Origin: Georgenia muralis
GTDB taxonomy: Bacteria; Actinomycetota; Actinomycetes; Actinomycetales; Actinomycetaceae
Reading direction: 5' to 3'
Length of the DNA stretch: 64,000 nucleotides
Assembly (NCBI RefSeq): GCF_003814705.1
Contig: NZ_RKRA01000001.1
Span: forward strand, 3,478,776-3,542,775
Below the pieces are notes generated by a model. The model did no database searches, was not told where the DNA came from, and saw only the letters and a program-made list of their open reading frames with translations. Positions 48,634 through 56,515 of the stretch are shown in pieces (the first letter of the stretch is position 1; each line of letters opens with the position of its first letter). A program made the position numbers and the translations under genes.

Positions 48634-49986
48634 TCAGTGCCCGCGGATCATCTCGGCGACGTCGAAGGCCATCTCCAGGGACTGCTGGTGGTTCAGCCGC
48701 GGGTCGACGAGGGTCTCGTAGCGCCGGGCCAGCGCGGCGTCGTCGACCTCCTCGCTGCCGCCGAGGACCTCGGTGACGTCGTCGCCGGTGAGCTCGACGT
48801 GCAGACCGCCCGGGACCGTCCCCAGGGCCTTGTGGACCCCGAAGAACCCGTGCACCTCGTCCAGCACGGTGGACAGCTCGCGGGTCTTGTAGCCGGACGG
48901 GGAGGTGATGGTGTTGCCGTGCATGGGGTCGCACACCCACGTCACCGGCCGCCCGTCGGCGGTGACCCGCTCGACCAGCGCCGGCAGGGCGTCGCGGATC
49001 CTGCCGGCGCCCATGCGGGTGATGAAGGTCAGCCGGCCCGGCTCGCCGTCGGGGTTGAGCCGGTCCACGAGCGCCAGGGCGTCGTCACCCGTCGTCGTCG
49101 GGCCGAGCTTGACCCCGATGGGGTTGCGGACGCGCGAGAGCAGGTCCACGTGGGCGCCGTCGACCTGCCGGGTCCGCTCGCCGATCCACACGAAGTGGGC
49201 GGAGGTGTTGTACGGCGTCCCGGTGCGCGAGTCGATGCGGGTCATCGCCGACTCGTACTCCAGCAGCAGGGCCTCGTGCGAGGAGTAGAAGTCCACGGTG
49301 CGCAGGGCGTCGAAGTCGACGCCGCAGGCGGCCATGAACCGCATCGCGCGGTCGATCTCCGCGGCGAGGACCTCGTAGCGGGCGTAGGCGGGGTTGGAGG
49401 TGAAGCCGCGGTTCCAGTCGTGGACGAGTCGCAGGTCCGCGAAACCGCCGTAGGTGAAGGCGCGGATGAGGTTGATCGTCGTCGCCGAGCGCGTGTACGC
49501 CCCGACCAGGCGCTGCGGGTCGGGTGTGCGGTCCTGCGGGGTGAACGCGTGGCCGTTGACGGCGTCGCCGCGGTAGGCGGGCAGGGTGACCCCGTCGCGG
49601 GTCTCGAGGTCGGAGCTGCGGGGCTTGGCGTACTGGCCCGCCATCCGGCCCATCTTGATGACCGGCATGCTGGCGCCGTAGGTCAGGACGGCGGCCATCT
49701 GGAGGATGGTGCGGATCTTGTTGCGGATCCGGTCCGCCGTGGACTCGGCGAACGTCTCCGCGCAGTCCCCGCCCTGGAGGAGGAACGCCTCGCCCCGGGC
49801 GGCAGCGGCGAGGTGGCCCTTGAGGTTGTCCACCTCACCGGCGAAGACCAGCGGGGGCCGCTCGCGCAGCTCCGCCGTGGAGGCGTCCACCGCGGCCTGG
49901 TCCGGCCAGGCGGGCTGCTGCGCGGCCGGCAGGTCGCGCCAGTGCTGCAGACCCGCCAGGACTTCCTCGGATGCCTCGATGCTCAC
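48634..49986 (-). CDS. aroG: class II 3-deoxy-7-phosphoheptulonate synthase (DAHP synthase)
   Basis: A 450-residue type II DAHP synthase, first step of the shikimate pathway (phosphoenolpyruvate plus erythrose 4-phosphate). Signature stretches are FLLQGGDCAETFAE, IKMGRMAGQYAKPRSSD, NPIGVKLGPTTT and WVCDPMHGNTITSPSGYKTR. It is syntenic with M. tuberculosis aroG (Rv2178c) near pknL. The GTG start at 49986 is 6 bases from TATCCT (49998-49993) with no Shine-Dalgarno sequence, so it is a strong leaderless candidate; longer in-frame starts upstream would be inside the promoter. Confidence 0.97.
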   Translation of the reverse strand: MSIEASEEVLAGLQHWRDLPAAQQPAWPDQAAVDASTAELRERPPLVFAGEVDNLKGHLAAAARGEAFLLQGGDCAETFAESTADRIRNKIRTILQMAAVLTYGASMPVIKMGRMAGQYAKPRSSDLETRDGVTLPAYRGDAVNGHAFTPQDRTPDPQRLVGAYTRSATTINLIRAFTYGGFADLRLVHDWNRGFTSNPAYARYEVLAAEIDRAMRFMAACGVDFDALRTVDFYSSHEALLLEYESAMTRIDSRTGTPYNTSAHFVWIGERTRQVDGAHVDLLSRVRNPIGVKLGPTTTGDDALALVDRLNPDGEPGRLTFITRMGAGRIRDALPALVERVTADGRPVTWVCDPMHGNTITSPSGYKTRELSTVLDEVHGFFGVHKALGTVPGGLHVELTGDDVTEVLGGSEEVDDAALARRYETLVDPRLNHQQSLEMAFDVAEMIRGH

Positions 49987-50070
49987 GCGCCCAGGATAGG
50001 TCTTCCCGGCACGTGAGACAGACGCCGTCCGGCACCCGGACGACGCCCGCCCCACCCCCGGCGGCGCGGG

Positions 50071-51297
50071 TCAGTGCGCCGCGGGGGCCGCGGCCTCGAC
50101 CGTCTGGCCGATCCCGGCCATGAGGTCCCCGAACCACGCCTGGCTGACGTCGAACGCCTTGCCGCCGGCGATGCGCGGGAACGGGACCGCCTTGAGCCGG
50201 TCGCCGTCCTCCTCGTCGTGCCCGATGACGCCGGACTCCCCGCGCAGCGCGCACTCCACGGCCAGGTCCGTCATGGACTGGATGAGGCGCAGGTCCTCGG
50301 CGTTCGCGCGGGCCGAGCGCGAGAAGTAGCCGCTCTTCTGCACCATGACCTTCTCGGCGCCGATCCGCTCCGCGAACTGCTGGGCGAACCAGCGGCCCGG
50401 GTTGATGGTGTCGAGCTTGACGTGGCCGAACGGGTCGCGCTGGACCTCCTCGCCCTTGGCCTCGAGCTCGGCGACGATCTCGGGGACGCCGGCCCCCTCG
50501 GACAGGAAGATGTTGACGTTGCCCTGGGCGTCCATGATGGCCCGGAGCCGGTCCGCCTCACCGTCGATGTCGAGGTGCATCTCGGGCAGGAACACCGCGT
50601 GGATGTCCCACCGCTCACGGCTCAGGCCGATGCTGGGGACCCACTCCTGCGTGTCGAGCCACGCGCGGTAGGACCTCGCGGCCGCGGCCGTCAGCCACCC
50701 GCAGTGCCGGCCCATGACCTCGTGGACGATGAGCATGCGGGGGTTGACGCGGTGCTCGCCGATGACGTTCTGCGCGAACTCCGCCGCCTCCTCGGCCGCG
50801 GTCCAGGCGCCCAGCGACTGGCGGATGGGCACGATGTCGTTGTCGATCGTCTTGGGCAGCCCGACGACCGTGAGGTGGTAGTCGTGCTCCTCGAGGTAGG
50901 CGGCCAGGTCGGCGGCGGTGGTGTTGGTGTCGTCACCGCCGATCGTGTGCAGGACGTCGATGCCGTCCTCGCGCAGGCGCTCCGCGGCGACCTCCAGCGG
51001 GTTCTGGCCCTCGCGGACCAGGCCACGCTCGACGAGGTCCTTGGCGTTGGTCAGCTTCACGCGGGAGTTGCCGATGGGGCTGCCGCCGAACCGGTGCAGG
51101 ACGCCCGCGTGCTTGCGCGCCTCGGCGTCGACGGCGACCTTCGTGCCCGTGAGCAGGCCGTGGTAGCCGTGCTGGTAGGCGACGATCTCGACGTCGGGGG
51201 CGATCTCGGTGTACCGCTCGATCAGCCCGCCGACGGCGGAGGAGAGGCAGGGGGCGAAGCCGCCGGCAGTGAGCAGCGCGACGCGTCGGACCGTCAT
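50071..51297 (-). CDS. pfp: pyrophosphate-dependent 6-phosphofructokinase
   Basis: A 408-residue phosphofructokinase. Phosphoryl-donor residues mark it as PPi-using: GGDDT at 120-124 (ATP enzymes have GGDGS) and PKTIDND at 148-154 (Lys where ATP enzymes have Gly). It also has RFGGSPIGNSRVKL, HEVMGRHCGWLTAAAA and HEEDGDRLKAVPF. It phosphorylates fructose 6-phosphate reversibly with pyrophosphate, saving ATP in glycolysis. The ATG has GGAAGG upstream and a -10-like TAGGAT (51381-51376) giving a leader of about 70 bases. It is divergent from the small membrane protein gene. Confidence 0.93.
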   Translation of the reverse strand: MTVRRVALLTAGGFAPCLSSAVGGLIERYTEIAPDVEIVAYQHGYHGLLTGTKVAVDAEARKHAGVLHRFGGSPIGNSRVKLTNAKDLVERGLVREGQNPLEVAAERLREDGIDVLHTIGGDDTNTTAADLAAYLEEHDYHLTVVGLPKTIDNDIVPIRQSLGAWTAAEEAAEFAQNVIGEHRVNPRMLIVHEVMGRHCGWLTAAAARSYRAWLDTQEWVPSIGLSRERWDIHAVFLPEMHLDIDGEADRLRAIMDAQGNVNIFLSEGAGVPEIVAELEAKGEEVQRDPFGHVKLDTINPGRWFAQQFAERIGAEKVMVQKSGYFSRSARANAEDLRLIQSMTDLAVECALRGESGVIGHDEEDGDRLKAVPFPRIAGGKAFDVSQAWFGDLMAGIGQTVEAAAPAAH

Positions 51298-51476
51298 CGA
51301 GAACCTTCCGTCTGTCCGGGCCCGCGACGGACGCCGCCGGGCCGGGCCGCCGCGGTCGCGGACGGACCCGGAACCATCCTAGGGGGGCGTCGTGGGGCGG
51401 CCCCGGGTCCTCGGGCGCCCGTCACCAGCGGCGGGCGGGGTGCCGGTGGCCGGTGGCGGCGATCTAGAGTGCAGGC

Positions 51477-52001
51477 ATGGCCGGACCGAACCGCGAGGGC
51501 GAGCCCCCCGGCGAGCCCCGGGAGCTCGACGACGCCGCCGTCGCCGCGCGGTGGGCGGAGCTGACCGCCTCCCTCGGTGAGCTGGCCGTCCCGCCGCCCG
51601 AGCACCCCACGCCCGGCGAGCCCGGGCCCGACCGTCCGGGACCCGGCGCCGTCCCCGGCGACGAGCGCCCCGCCCGCCCCGCGGACCTGCCGGGTGCTCG
51701 CGTGGTGCGACCCGCGGCGCCGGGTCCGCGCGACTACGTCCCGGACGAGGACGAGGACGAGGGCTACGAGCCGCCCGAGCCCGAACCCCTCACCCACGCC
51801 GATCCGGCCGTGACCCTGGGCTGGGTCGCCACGATCGGTGCCGTCATGCTGGGGGTCGTCCTCTCCGTCGTGTGGCGCCCGGTCCCCGACGGGGTGCTCG
51901 GGGCCCTGGCGCTCGTCCTGGCCGGCGGTGTCGGGCTGCTCCTGTGGCGCATGCCCGCCCGCCGCGACCGCGACGACCGCTCCGACGGGGCCGTCGTCTA
52001 G
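51477..52001 (+). CDS. hypothetical membrane protein with acidic Pro-rich cytoplasmic domain
   Basis: A 174-residue protein. The first 105 residues are Pro/Glu/Asp-rich and disordered, with an acidic cluster (DYVPDEDEDEGYEPPEPEP). Two transmembrane helices follow (TLGWVATIGAVMLGVVLSVVW and GVLGALALVLAGGVGLLLW), and then a basic tail RMPARRDRDDRSD. Function unknown; similar small actinobacterial proteins occur widely. The ATG is 6 bases after TAGAGT (51465-51470), without a Shine-Dalgarno sequence. It converges with the glucokinase gene, 4 bases apart. Confidence 0.85.
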   Translation: MAGPNREGEPPGEPRELDDAAVAARWAELTASLGELAVPPPEHPTPGEPGPDRPGPGAVPGDERPARPADLPGARVVRPAAPGPRDYVPDEDEDEGYEPPEPEPLTHADPAVTLGWVATIGAVMLGVVLSVVWRPVPDGVLGALALVLAGGVGLLLWRMPARRDRDDRSDGAVV

Positions 52002-52005
52002 GGAC

Positions 52006-52938
52006 TCAGTTCCGGGCGAGGTCCGCCGCGCCGACGATGCCTGCCTCGTTCTCCAGCTCGGCGAGCTCGATCGTCAGCTCCCCGCGGTAGCCCCGGGCGG
52101 ACAGGTGCCGGGCGAAGGAGGCGCGGATCGGCTCGAGGAGGAGGTCCCCCGCCGCCGCCACCCCGCCGCCCACGACGGCCATCTCGGGGTCGACCGCGGC
52201 CGCGAGGTCGGCGATGCCCACCCCGAGCCAGAATCCCAGCTGGGCGAAGAGCTCGATGGCGAGGGGGTCCCCGGCCTGGGCGGCCGCGGTGACGTGCGGC
52301 CCCTGGATCTTCTTGTCCCCGGCGAGCTCGAGCAGCGCACCGGCCCGGTCCGGGTACGCCACCGCCGCCGCACGGGCCGAGCGGGTCAGGGCCCGCCCGG
52401 AGCCGTACATCTCCCAGCAGCCCTCATGGCCGCAGCCGCAGTAGTGCCCGCCCGGGACGACCTGCATGTGGCCGATCTCGCCGGCGGCGCCGTGCGCGCC
52501 GCGCAGCAGCCGGCCACCCAGGACGAGGGCCCCACCCAGGCCGGTGCCGACCGTGAGCATGACCATGTCCTCGACCGCACGGGCCCGGCCGAAGCGGAAC
52601 TCCGCCCAGCCGGCGGCGTTGGCGTCGTTCTCCACCACGATCGGCAGGTCGATGCCGGCGGCGAGGCGCTCGCGCAGCGGGTGGTCGCGCCAGGCGATGT
52701 TGGGGGCGAAGAGCACCGCGTCGCGGCGCGGGCTGACGAACCCGGCGGCCGCCACGCCGACGGCGCCGACCGTGTGGGTCCGTCGCAGCTGCGCGACGGC
52801 GGAGATGACGGCCGCCTCGATCGCGCCGGGGTTGTCCGGGTCGGTGTCCAGCCGGACCTGCGAGAGCACCGTCCCGGCCTCGTCGACCACGCCAGCAGCG
52901 ATCTTGGTGCCGCCGATGTCCACGCCGATGGCGTCCAT
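52006..52938 (-). CDS. glk: ROK family glucokinase
   Basis: A 310-residue sugar kinase phosphorylating glucose. It has the phosphate-binding motif GVDIGGTKIAAG, the catalytic region VVENDANAAGWAEF, TVGTGLGGALVLGG and the ROK zinc motif CGCGHEGCWEMYGSG with GEIGH. The ATG at 52938 is preceded by GGAAGGACGG. Mycobacterial relatives can use polyphosphate, but this sequence is nearer the single-donor ROK glucokinases of Streptomyces. Together with the PPi-dependent PFK it makes the upper part of glycolysis here. Confidence 0.93.
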   Translation of the reverse strand: MDAIGVDIGGTKIAAGVVDEAGTVLSQVRLDTDPDNPGAIEAAVISAVAQLRRTHTVGAVGVAAAGFVSPRRDAVLFAPNIAWRDHPLRERLAAGIDLPIVVENDANAAGWAEFRFGRARAVEDMVMLTVGTGLGGALVLGGRLLRGAHGAAGEIGHMQVVPGGHYCGCGHEGCWEMYGSGRALTRSARAAAVAYPDRAGALLELAGDKKIQGPHVTAAAQAGDPLAIELFAQLGFWLGVGIADLAAAVDPEMAVVGGGVAAAGDLLLEPIRASFARHLSARGYRGELTIELAELENEAGIVGAADLARN

Positions 52939-53057
52939 GCCGTCCGTCCTTCCGTCGAGTGTCCGGGGTCCATGGTGAGGGGTCACGGGCCACGGGGCCC
53001 ACAGGTCCGCCCCTCGGCGCGCCGGACGAGGGAGGTGTCACCTCCGGCCGGCACCAC

Positions 53058-53063
53058 TAGGGT
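53058..53063 (+). promoter_or_regulatory. -10 hexamer of the acyl-CoA ligase gene
   Basis: TAGGGT lies 40 bases before the ATG, giving a leader of about 33 bases with GGAG near the start. This contrasts with the leaderless arrangement of many neighbours. Confidence 0.45.
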
Positions 53064-53103
53064 GGCGGCACGGGATCCCCGCCCCCCTGCCGATGGAGAC
53101 AGC

Positions 53104-54942
53104 ATGGACGAGTTCGCCACCCCTCGCGCCGTCGAGGTCGACCCCTCACGGAGCATCACCGACTATCTCCTCGACCACGCTCGGGAGACCCCGACGAAGG
53201 TCCTGTACGAGGAGAAGGTGGGCGACACGTGGGTCCGCCGGGACGCCGCCTGGACCCTCGCCCGGGTGGAGGCGGTCGCCAAGGGGCTCATCGCCGCCGG
53301 CGTCGGCCCCGGTGACCGCGTGGGCATCATGTCGCGCACCCGCCTGGAGTGGACGCTCATGGACCTGGCGGCCTGGCACGCCGGCGCCGTCCCCGTGCCG
53401 GTGTACGAGTCCAGCTCGGCCTCCCAGGCGCAGTGGATCCTCGCCGACTCCGACGCCGCGGTCGTCGTCGTCGAGACGGCGGCCAACGCCGCCACGGTCG
53501 AGGAGGCGCGAGCCGTCGAGGGCGGCCTGCCGAACCTGCGCGAGGTGCTCACGATCGACGCGGGCGCTCTCGACACCCTCGCCGAGCGGGGCGCGCAGGT
53601 CAGCGACGAGGACCTGGCCGCACGGCACGCCGCCGTCGGTCTGGCCGACCTCGCCACGATCATCTACACCTCCGGCACCACCGGGCGCCCCAAGGGGGCC
53701 GAGCTCACCCACGGCAACTTCGTCGAGCTCTCCCTCGAGGCCATCCGCGAGCTCCACGTCGTCTTCGACCCGCCCGAGGCGCGGTCGCTGCTGTTCATCC
53801 CGCTGGCGCACGTCTTCGCGCGCTTCGTCGAGGTCCTCGTCCTGCTCTCGGGGCGCACGCTCGGCCACACCCCCGACACCAAGCAGGCGGTCGCGGACTT
53901 CGCCACCTTCCACCCCACGTTCATCCTCTCCGTCCCCCGGGTGTGGGAGCGGGTCTACAACGGCGTGGAGGCCCGCACCGGCGGCGGCCTCAAGACGAAG
54001 ATCTTCCGCTGGGCGGCCAAGGTCGCCATCGTCTACTCCCGCGCGCTCGACACCGCGTCGGGGCCCTCCGCTGCGCTGAAGGCCCAGCACCGGCTCGCGG
54101 ACAAGCTCGTGCTGTCCAAGATCCGCCACGCCCTCGGCGGCCAGGCGCAGTACGCCGTCTCGGGCGGGGCAGCCCTCGGCGAGCGGCTCGGCCACTTCTA
54201 CCGCGGCGTCGGCCTCATCGTCCTGGAGGGCTACGGCCTCACGGAGACCACGGCCCCGACCAACGTCAACCGTCCCGAGCGCATCAAGATCGGCACGGTC
54301 GGCCCGCCGCTGCCCGGCACCGCGATCCGCATCGCCCCCGACGGGGAGATCCTCGCCAAGGGCATCCCGATCTTCCGCGGGTACCACAACAACCCCGAGG
54401 CCACGGCCGAGGCGTTCGAGGACGGCTGGTTCCGCACCGGCGACCTCGGCTCCCTCGACGAGGACGGCTACCTGCGCATCACCGGGCGCAAGAAGGAGAT
54501 CATCGTCACCGCCGGCGGCAAGAACGTGGCCCCGGCCCCGCTCGAGGACGCCATCCGCGCCCACCCGCTCGTCTCGCAGTGCGTCGTCGTCGGGGACCAG
54601 CAGCCCTTCATCGGCGCGCTCATGACGATCGACGCGGAGATGCTGCCGGGTTGGCTCGCCAACCACGGCAAGGACGCGATGACCGTCACCGAGGCGGCGC
54701 AGGACCCGTTCGTGCGCGAGCACCTGCAGATGGCCGTCGACCGGGCCAACCACAAGGTCTCCCGGGCCGAGTCGATCCGGGCCTTCCACGTGCTCGACGA
54801 CGACTTCACGGTCGAGAACGGCTACCTGACGCCGTCGCTGAAGGTCAAGCGCAACCTCGTCCTCGCCGACTTCGCCGACGTCGTGGAGAAGTTCTACGCC
54901 GACGCGGCGGCGACCCGGGCCGCCGGCCGGTCCGAGAGCTGA
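53104..54942 (+). CDS. fadD: long-chain fatty acid-CoA ligase (AMP-forming)
   Basis: A 612-residue ANL-superfamily enzyme. The P-loop is YTSGTTGRPKGAELTHGNF; later motifs are EGYGLTETTAPTNVN, GWFRTGDLGSLDEDGYLRI, GRKKEIIVTAGGKNVAP and a catalytic lysine in TPSLKVKRN. It activates fatty acids by adenylation and CoA transfer, consistent with the FadB-type gene at 4.8 kb. Length matches FadD15-like long-chain ligases. The ATG follows GGAG and a mapped -10-like TAGGGT. A strong hairpin terminates the gene. Confidence 0.94.
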   Translation: MDEFATPRAVEVDPSRSITDYLLDHARETPTKVLYEEKVGDTWVRRDAAWTLARVEAVAKGLIAAGVGPGDRVGIMSRTRLEWTLMDLAAWHAGAVPVPVYESSSASQAQWILADSDAAVVVVETAANAATVEEARAVEGGLPNLREVLTIDAGALDTLAERGAQVSDEDLAARHAAVGLADLATIIYTSGTTGRPKGAELTHGNFVELSLEAIRELHVVFDPPEARSLLFIPLAHVFARFVEVLVLLSGRTLGHTPDTKQAVADFATFHPTFILSVPRVWERVYNGVEARTGGGLKTKIFRWAAKVAIVYSRALDTASGPSAALKAQHRLADKLVLSKIRHALGGQAQYAVSGGAALGERLGHFYRGVGLIVLEGYGLTETTAPTNVNRPERIKIGTVGPPLPGTAIRIAPDGEILAKGIPIFRGYHNNPEATAEAFEDGWFRTGDLGSLDEDGYLRITGRKKEIIVTAGGKNVAPAPLEDAIRAHPLVSQCVVVGDQQPFIGALMTIDAEMLPGWLANHGKDAMTVTEAAQDPFVREHLQMAVDRANHKVSRAESIRAFHVLDDDFTVENGYLTPSLKVKRNLVLADFADVVEKFYADAAATRAAGRSES

Positions 54943-54961
54943 CCGCACGGCGCTAACGTGC

Positions 54962-54997
54962 GAGGGGGTCACCACCGGCGAGGTGGTGACCCCCCCT
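54962..54997 (+). terminator. strong hairpin terminator after fadD
   Basis: GAGGGGGTCACCACC (54962-54976) pairs with GGTGGTGACCCCCCTC (54982-54997) around a 5-base loop, 19 bases after the stop. It marks the native end of fadD and lies 34 bases outside the left end of the insertion sequence. Confidence 0.85.
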
Positions 54998-55043
54998 CGT
55001 CGTCGTCGGCGTGGGACGGCGCCGGTGATGCTCCTATTGGTTG

Positions 55044-56270
55044 TCAAGCTGCTTGGAGCCATTGGCGGTAGGCGCGGGCGAGGTCGTCGTCGCGGCGGGT
55101 GCCGCGTTCGATGGTGGAGATGTGCATGGGCCAGACGCCGAAGTGGGCGGCGGCCTGGGTCAGGGTGATGTTCTTGGCCTGTCGGGCGGGGCGCAAGTCC
55201 GCGGTCGCGGGGGCCGTGACGACTCGGGTGAGGTACTTGAACATCTCCCGGGCGAGGGCACGTTTGAGGGTGCGGAGGATCTCTTTGCTCGAGCGGCCTC
55301 TGGCGCGTTGTCGCTGAACGTAGGCGCGGGTGGTGGGGTCGCTGGACATGCGGACCAGGGCGACGCGGTGCAGGGCGTTGTTCGCGGCGCGGTCCCCTCC
55401 CCGGGAGAGCCGGTAGCGGCGGGTCTTGCCCGAGGAAGCGGGCACCGGTGCGGTGCCGCACAGTGCGGCGAAGGAGGCCTCGTTGCTGAGCCGGTCGGGG
55501 TTCGCGCCGGCGGTGATGAGCAGCTGGGCAGCGGTGTCTGGGCCGACGCCGTGGGCGGCGAGCAGACCGGGGTTCATGGACTCCACGACGGTACGGATGT
55601 CGCGCTCGAGGTCAGCGGCCTGACTAGTGAGGAACTCGTGTCGTGCGGCGAGGTCCTTCAACGCGCGCATGATGGCCGCGCCGACTGGGTCGTAGCGGGT
55701 GGTGCGGCTTCGGGACAGTGCGGTGACCAGCTTGGTGTTGGTCATGGAACGGTACTTCTGCCGGATCGAGTCCGGTGCGGTGACCAGGACTTGGTGGATC
55801 TGGTGGATCGTCGCCGTGCGTGCCTTGACCGCGGAGCGGCGGGCCAGGTGCAGGGCGCGCAGGCCGAGGATCTTCTCGTCCTTGGGTGGCGAGGTCGCCC
55901 GGCCGGAGAGCACCGCACGGGCGGCGTGATAGGCATCGATGGGGTCGGACTTGCCCTGGCGGCGGCGGACGGTCTTGTCGGGGCGCAGCACCTCTCGGAC
56001 CTCGAGCCCGCCGGCGGCACATGCCCGGGCGATCCCGGCCCCGTAGGAGCTGGTGCCCTCGATGCCGACCCGCTCGATCGCGCCGTGGCTGTTCAGGAAG
56101 TCGTACGCCGCCCGGTAGCCCGCCGGAGTGGTCGCGAACTCGGCGTCGGCGATCTCCCGCCCCAGCACGCTCACGACAGCCACATGGATGGTCTCGGCGT
56201 GGGTGTCGATGCCTCCGATGACCTCCTCGGCCCCGTCGTCACGGTCGTCATCTCCTGGTGCCGCTGTCAT
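55044..56270 (-). CDS. IS110 family transposase with XRE-like C-terminal extension
   Basis: A 408-residue DEDD-type recombinase. RuvC-like acidic residues are visible: D22 (GGIDTHAETIHVAV), E71 (GIEGTSSYG), D109 and D112 (KSDPIDAYHAARAV). The transposase_20 domain has HGVGPDTAAQLLITAGANPD, FAALCGTAPVPASSGK and RGGDRAANNALHRVAL, with the serine region proposed as nucleophile in IS110 recombinases. The last 50 residues (about 358-405) look like an XRE helix-turn-helix (ITLTQAAAHFGVWPMHISTI), unusual compared with the core family. It appears full length and intact. Confidence 0.94.
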   Translation of the reverse strand: MTAAPGDDDRDDGAEEVIGGIDTHAETIHVAVVSVLGREIADAEFATTPAGYRAAYDFLNSHGAIERVGIEGTSSYGAGIARACAAGGLEVREVLRPDKTVRRRQGKSDPIDAYHAARAVLSGRATSPPKDEKILGLRALHLARRSAVKARTATIHQIHQVLVTAPDSIRQKYRSMTNTKLVTALSRSRTTRYDPVGAAIMRALKDLAARHEFLTSQAADLERDIRTVVESMNPGLLAAHGVGPDTAAQLLITAGANPDRLSNEASFAALCGTAPVPASSGKTRRYRLSRGGDRAANNALHRVALVRMSSDPTTRAYVQRQRARGRSSKEILRTLKRALAREMFKYLTRVVTAPATADLRPARQAKNITLTQAAAHFGVWPMHISTIERGTRRDDDLARAYRQWLQAA

Positions 56271-56473
56271 GCTGGAACCGCCCTTTCGCTGGAGTCGATG
56301 GGGTCGACGCCGGTCGGGACGGTCAGACAGGACACTGGTGAGGAACTGCCAAGCTCTTATCAGGTCATGACCGGCCCGGCCGGTGCCATGCCCGAGGGGC
56401 CGGACAGATCAACTGGAAGGCAACCCAGCAGGGCGCCAGTCAGTAGGCGGGTCACGACCCCTCGGAACACGCT
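56271..56473 (-). ncRNA. candidate bridge-RNA region of the IS110 element
   Basis: About 200 noncoding bases lie between the transposase start and the right end, where IS110-group elements encode their bridge RNA. On either strand a hairpin CATG-N2-ACCGGC-N3-GCCGGT-CATG is present (56366-56390), one of the strongest in the region. Another segment, GCTCTTATCA at 56353-56362, matches 9 of 10 bases of the rebuilt target GCTCCTATCA. RNA production is not shown by sequence. Confidence 0.5.
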
Positions 56474-56515
56474 TCCTATCATCAGTGTCGGTGGTCGGCC
56501 CTAGCGTGACGGTCC

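Larger units (their letters stand above)
55032..56479 (-). mobile_element. IS110-family insertion sequence (about 1.44 kb)
   Basis: The element carries one transposase gene, 13 or fewer noncoding bases on the downstream side and about 200 noncoding bases upstream of the gene. The junctions share TCCTAT (55032-55037 left, 56474-56479 right). Removing one copy and the DNA between rebuilds a site GATGCTCCTATCATC, itself a dyad. I see no terminal inverted repeats, as expected for IS110. The exact cut positions within the 6-bp identity cannot be fixed by eye. It sits between the fadD terminator and the DEDD/UvrC-like gene and disrupts no gene. Confidence 0.75.

Noticed and set aside
53664-55461. 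Long minus-strand frame running from the insertion sequence into fadD
   Set aside because: Antisense to fadD with no domain; it only appears continuous because GC-rich frames lack stops.
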